Source: Saprospiraceae bacterium
GTDB taxonomy: Bacteria > Bacteroidota > Bacteroidia > Chitinophagales > Saprospiraceae
Length of the DNA: 7,047 nt
Reading direction: 5' to 3'
Assembly: GCA_020852155.1 (NCBI GenBank)
Contig: JADZBJ010000305.1
Coordinates: 1-7,047 of the forward strand
Shown one piece after another: positions 5,758 to 7,047 of this stretch (within the stretch, counting starts at the first letter, position 1; every line of letters begins with the position of its first letter). The notes under the pieces are model-generated. The model was not told the DNA's origin. It searched no databases and saw only the letters and a program-made list of their open reading frames with translations. The position numbers and the translations under genes were made by a program.

Positions 5758-6195
5758 ATGCGCCTCGCCTTTACAATCGTTTTCTTTTTCACCCTATCCC
5801 TTTTTTCGTTACACGCCCAATGTCCCGCTTTCCAGCTCGCTGATTTGCAATCGGCCCAGCGCGGTGGCCAGGGCAGTATCGAAGTCCTTGGTTTTGACCT
5901 GACCAAAGAGAATGCCGCCAACCTGCGCTATGATCGCTGCTGGATTACCCGCTCCAATGGGAAGGAACTTTATTCACAAGTGATCTGGCTGAATAAGCAA
6001 ACTGGCAACATCACTTTCCTGACCAACGATGAGACCGCTTTTCTGAATTTGCGCCGACAGATAGAGGAGCGCAATGGCTCGACCGCTACTCTCGGACAGT
6101 CCGATTTTTATGTTGGCAGGGTATTCAAATATGAGTTTTTCAGGCAAAACCTGGACGGCCTGGAATATTTTGCCACATCTATCAAGCCTAAATAG
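5758..6195 (+). CDS. Small exported protein of unknown function
   Basis: I do not recognise this 145-residue protein. Residues 1-20 form a Sec signal peptide: Met-Arg, a Phe/Leu-rich core (FTIVFFFTLSLFSL) and an HA-Q cleavage site before QCPAF. The Cys at 22 is not in a lipobox (HAQC), so a lipoprotein is unlikely. The mature protein has two cysteines (22 and 61), which could form a disulfide in the periplasm, and strand-like segments (GSIEVLGFDL, SQVIWLNKQTGNITFL, YVGRVFKYEFF). It ends with a tyrosine/phenylalanine-rich segment, YEFFRQNLDGLEYFATSIKP. There is no type IX secretion C-terminal domain and no catalytic motif visible. It lies alone between a terminator and a convergent gene, so it is probably monocistronic. 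A second Met codon further in would lose the signal peptide, which supports the start at 5758. Confidence 0.75.
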   Translation: MRLAFTIVFFFTLSLFSLHAQCPAFQLADLQSAQRGGQGSIEVLGFDLTKENAANLRYDRCWITRSNGKELYSQVIWLNKQTGNITFLTNDETAFLNLRRQIEERNGSTATLGQSDFYVGRVFKYEFFRQNLDGLEYFATSIKPK

Positions 6196-6211
6196 GCTTT
6201 AAAGGTTTTTT
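6184..6211 (+). terminator. Possible terminator overlapping the stop codon of the exported protein gene
   Basis: AAGCCT at 6184-6189 pairs with AGGCTT at 6194-6199 around AAAT, so the TAG stop (6193-6195) lies in the hairpin. A T-rich stretch (TTTTTT at 6205-6210) follows after a 5-nt gap. The short 6-bp stem and the gap make this a weak terminator. Confidence 0.35.
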
Positions 6212-6228
6212 ATCGCAGTCAGCCCAAC

Positions 6229-6264
6229 TTTCAACAACGTTCAACCACATTCAACCACTTCAAC
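6229..6264. repeat. 10-nt tandem repeat between convergent genes
   Basis: Three head-to-tail 10-mers, TTTCAACAAC, GTTCAACCAC and ATTCAACCAC (6229-6258), are followed by a partial TTCAAC. It fills most of the 69-bp gap between two convergent genes and abuts the stop codon of the phosphoribosyltransferase gene. Function is unknown. Confidence 0.65.
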
Positions 6265-6765
6265 TCAAACCAGGTGCACCGACATTTCCTCCACGTCGCG
6301 GATGCGCACATCTATATGGTCGCGCAGGGTTGTTGCCAATGACAGACCCACGTAGTCGGCCTTGATCGGGAATGATTTATGCGTTCTGTCCACCAGAACG
6401 GCCACTTCCACCCTTTTGGGCAGCACATTCAGCAGGGGCTGAACGGCATAAAAGATCGTTCGCCCGGTATTGGCCACGTCATCCACGATAATGACCGGCC
6501 GGTCGCGCAGTTGATCGGGTTCCAGTTCGATACAGGGCTGATATTCCAGCGGATTGGCCGGATTGAGCCGAATGCGCGTCAGGGTGATACGCAGGCCTTT
6601 GAGTTCCAGTGCTTCCAGTTCGTTCAACAACAGTTTGGCGAAGCCCAAACCGTTGTTGTTCATGCCGGCCAGAATGACTTCTGCTTCTCCGAAATTACGC
6701 TCCAGAATTTCTATGGCGATGCGTCGAATTTTCTGTTTAATCTGGCGATCAGCAAGTATTTGCAT
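6265..6765 (-). CDS. PyrR-like type I phosphoribosyltransferase
   Basis: This 166-residue cytoplasmic protein has the type I phosphoribosyltransferase fold. The PRPP-binding loop is VIIVDDVANTGRTI (91-104), with the two acidic residues followed by T-G-R-T. VDRTHKSFPIKADYVGLSLATT (125-146) matches the conserved PyrR segment VDRGHRELPIRADYVG. The early ILAGMNNNGLGFAKLL segment (31-46) forms the first loop. Such enzymes transfer ribose-5-phosphate from PRPP to a base, and PyrR proteins also regulate pyrimidine genes through mRNA or have uracil phosphoribosyltransferase activity. This protein is shorter than classical PyrR (about 180 residues) and resembles a Bacteroidota-specific short subgroup whose substrate I do not know, so no symbol is given. 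No pyrimidine gene is adjacent. It has its own promoter and is divergent from the Fe-S protein gene and convergent with the exported protein gene. Confidence 0.85.
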   Translation of the reverse strand: MQILADRQIKQKIRRIAIEILERNFGEAEVILAGMNNNGLGFAKLLLNELEALELKGLRITLTRIRLNPANPLEYQPCIELEPDQLRDRPVIIVDDVANTGRTIFYAVQPLLNVLPKRVEVAVLVDRTHKSFPIKADYVGLSLATTLRDHIDVRIRDVEEMSVHLV

Positions 6766-6801
6766 GAGTTACTTTTAAAAATGACTGAAATATTCCTTTG
6801 G

Positions 6802-6832
6802 CAAAGGTAAGCAAGGTATTTTTCGCCCGAAA
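6802..6832 (-). promoter_or_regulatory. Bacteroidota-type promoter for the phosphoribosyltransferase gene
   Basis: On the minus strand TACCTTTG (6809-6802) matches TAnnTTTG exactly, and TTTC (6832-6829) 19 nt upstream differs from TTTG by one base. The leader to the ATG at 6765 would be about 30 nt. A CCTTTG-G-CAAAGG palindrome at 6796-6808 overlaps the -7 box and the expected start, and could be an operator. On the plus strand a weaker TATTTTTC (6817-6824) could serve the divergent gene, so the two promoters may overlap. Confidence 0.6.
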
Positions 6833-6847
6833 ATAGTTTGCACATAT

Positions 6848-7047
6848 ATGATTCAATCCATTTTGTTCTTGTTGATTACCGGCTTTTCCGGTTGGTATGC
6901 TTACAAAGGGTTCAGCAGGGTTTATCGAAACATCATGCTGGGAAAGGCCGAAGCGACAACCGGCGATACAGGTGAACGTTGGAAAAACATGATGCTCGTC
7001 GCTCTGGGGCAGCAAAAAATGTTTAAAAACTGGATTCCGGCGGTACT
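6848..7047 (+). CDS. Membrane Fe-S binding protein (N-terminus only)
   Basis: An ATG at 6848 opens a frame that runs uninterrupted to the window edge (66 complete codons). The product begins with one TM segment (MIQSILFLLITGFSGWYAY), then GFSRVYRNIMLGKAEATTGDTGERWKNM (residues 22-49 in part), LGQQKMFKNWIPAV. I recognise the Y-R-N-I-x-LGK, GERW-x-N and GQ-x-KMF-x-N-x-x-PA-V pattern from the N-terminus of large Bacteroidota membrane proteins annotated as (Fe-S)-binding proteins. In these, several TMs precede a heterodisulfide-reductase-like part with two 4Fe-4S motifs. That recognition is from memory, and the cluster-binding part is outside the window. The role is presumably electron transfer at the inner membrane. 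It is divergent from the phosphoribosyltransferase gene with 82 bp between the starts. Confidence 0.7.
   Translation, partial: MIQSILFLLITGFSGWYAYKGFSRVYRNIMLGKAEATTGDTGERWKNMMLVALGQQKMFKNWIPAV

Noticed and set aside
5636..5902. 88-residue plus-strand ORF overlapping the terminator and the exported protein gene
   Set aside because: It begins inside a terminator stem and overlaps the start of a gene with a clear signal peptide in another frame; its sequence is Ser/Pro/Arg-rich with no domain.
6749..7015. Minus-strand ORF opposite the Fe-S protein start
   Set aside because: It overlaps the recognisable N-terminus of the Fe-S protein and the promoter of the phosphoribosyltransferase gene; its product has no recognisable features.

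Overview
The window looks like a chromosomal segment from a member of the Bacteroidota, probably near Saprospiraceae (Haliscomenobacter/Lewinella-like). Three things support this. Intergenic regions carry the Bacteroidota housekeeping promoter pattern, TTTG about 20 nt upstream of TAnnTTTG. Start codons lack clear Shine-Dalgarno sequences. The recognisable proteins (NhaD-type antiporter, short PyrR-like phosphoribosyltransferase, membrane Fe-S protein N-terminus) most resemble Bacteroidota versions. The phylum call is fairly firm; the family is a guess from memory, without a database search.

Left part, minus strand (1-3300). A likely three-gene unit runs leftward from a good promoter at 3298-3267. 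It encodes a two-TM protein with a coiled coil and a TPR-like tail (2353-3243), a soluble helical protein (1567-2328), and a divergent NhaD-family sodium/proton antiporter (274-1530). The first two ORFs share a frame and are separated by a single TAA with no other stop between them, so they may be two subunits or one interrupted gene. The antiporter keeps the NhaD motifs of its C-terminal half but has replaced polar residues in its N-terminal half. Beyond it is a repeat-built hairpin and then the signal-peptide end of an outer-membrane-type protein cut by the window edge.

Centre, plus strand (3400-5680). A small AntA/AntB-antirepressor-like protein (3475-3819) has its own strong Bacteroidota promoter, which coincides with a near-perfect inverted repeat that looks like an operator. 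It is followed by an RND/ABC-type periplasmic adaptor (4006-5472) with no permease or outer-membrane channel beside it. Three consecutive hairpin-forming elements follow the adaptor: a repeat-built inverted repeat, a perfect 31-nt palindrome and a rho-independent terminator.

Right part (5680-7047). A small exported protein of unknown function (5758-6195, plus) converges on a PyrR-like phosphoribosyltransferase (6265-6765, minus), with a short 10-nt tandem repeat between them. The phosphoribosyltransferase is divergent from the start of a membrane-anchored Fe-S binding protein (6848 to the window end).

The genes do not form one obvious pathway. The parts most worth following are the regulator/operator pair facing the two-TM/TPR/NhaD unit, the altered NhaD, and the repeat-built hairpins at gene ends. 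No tRNA, rRNA, CRISPR array, transposase or integrase was seen.
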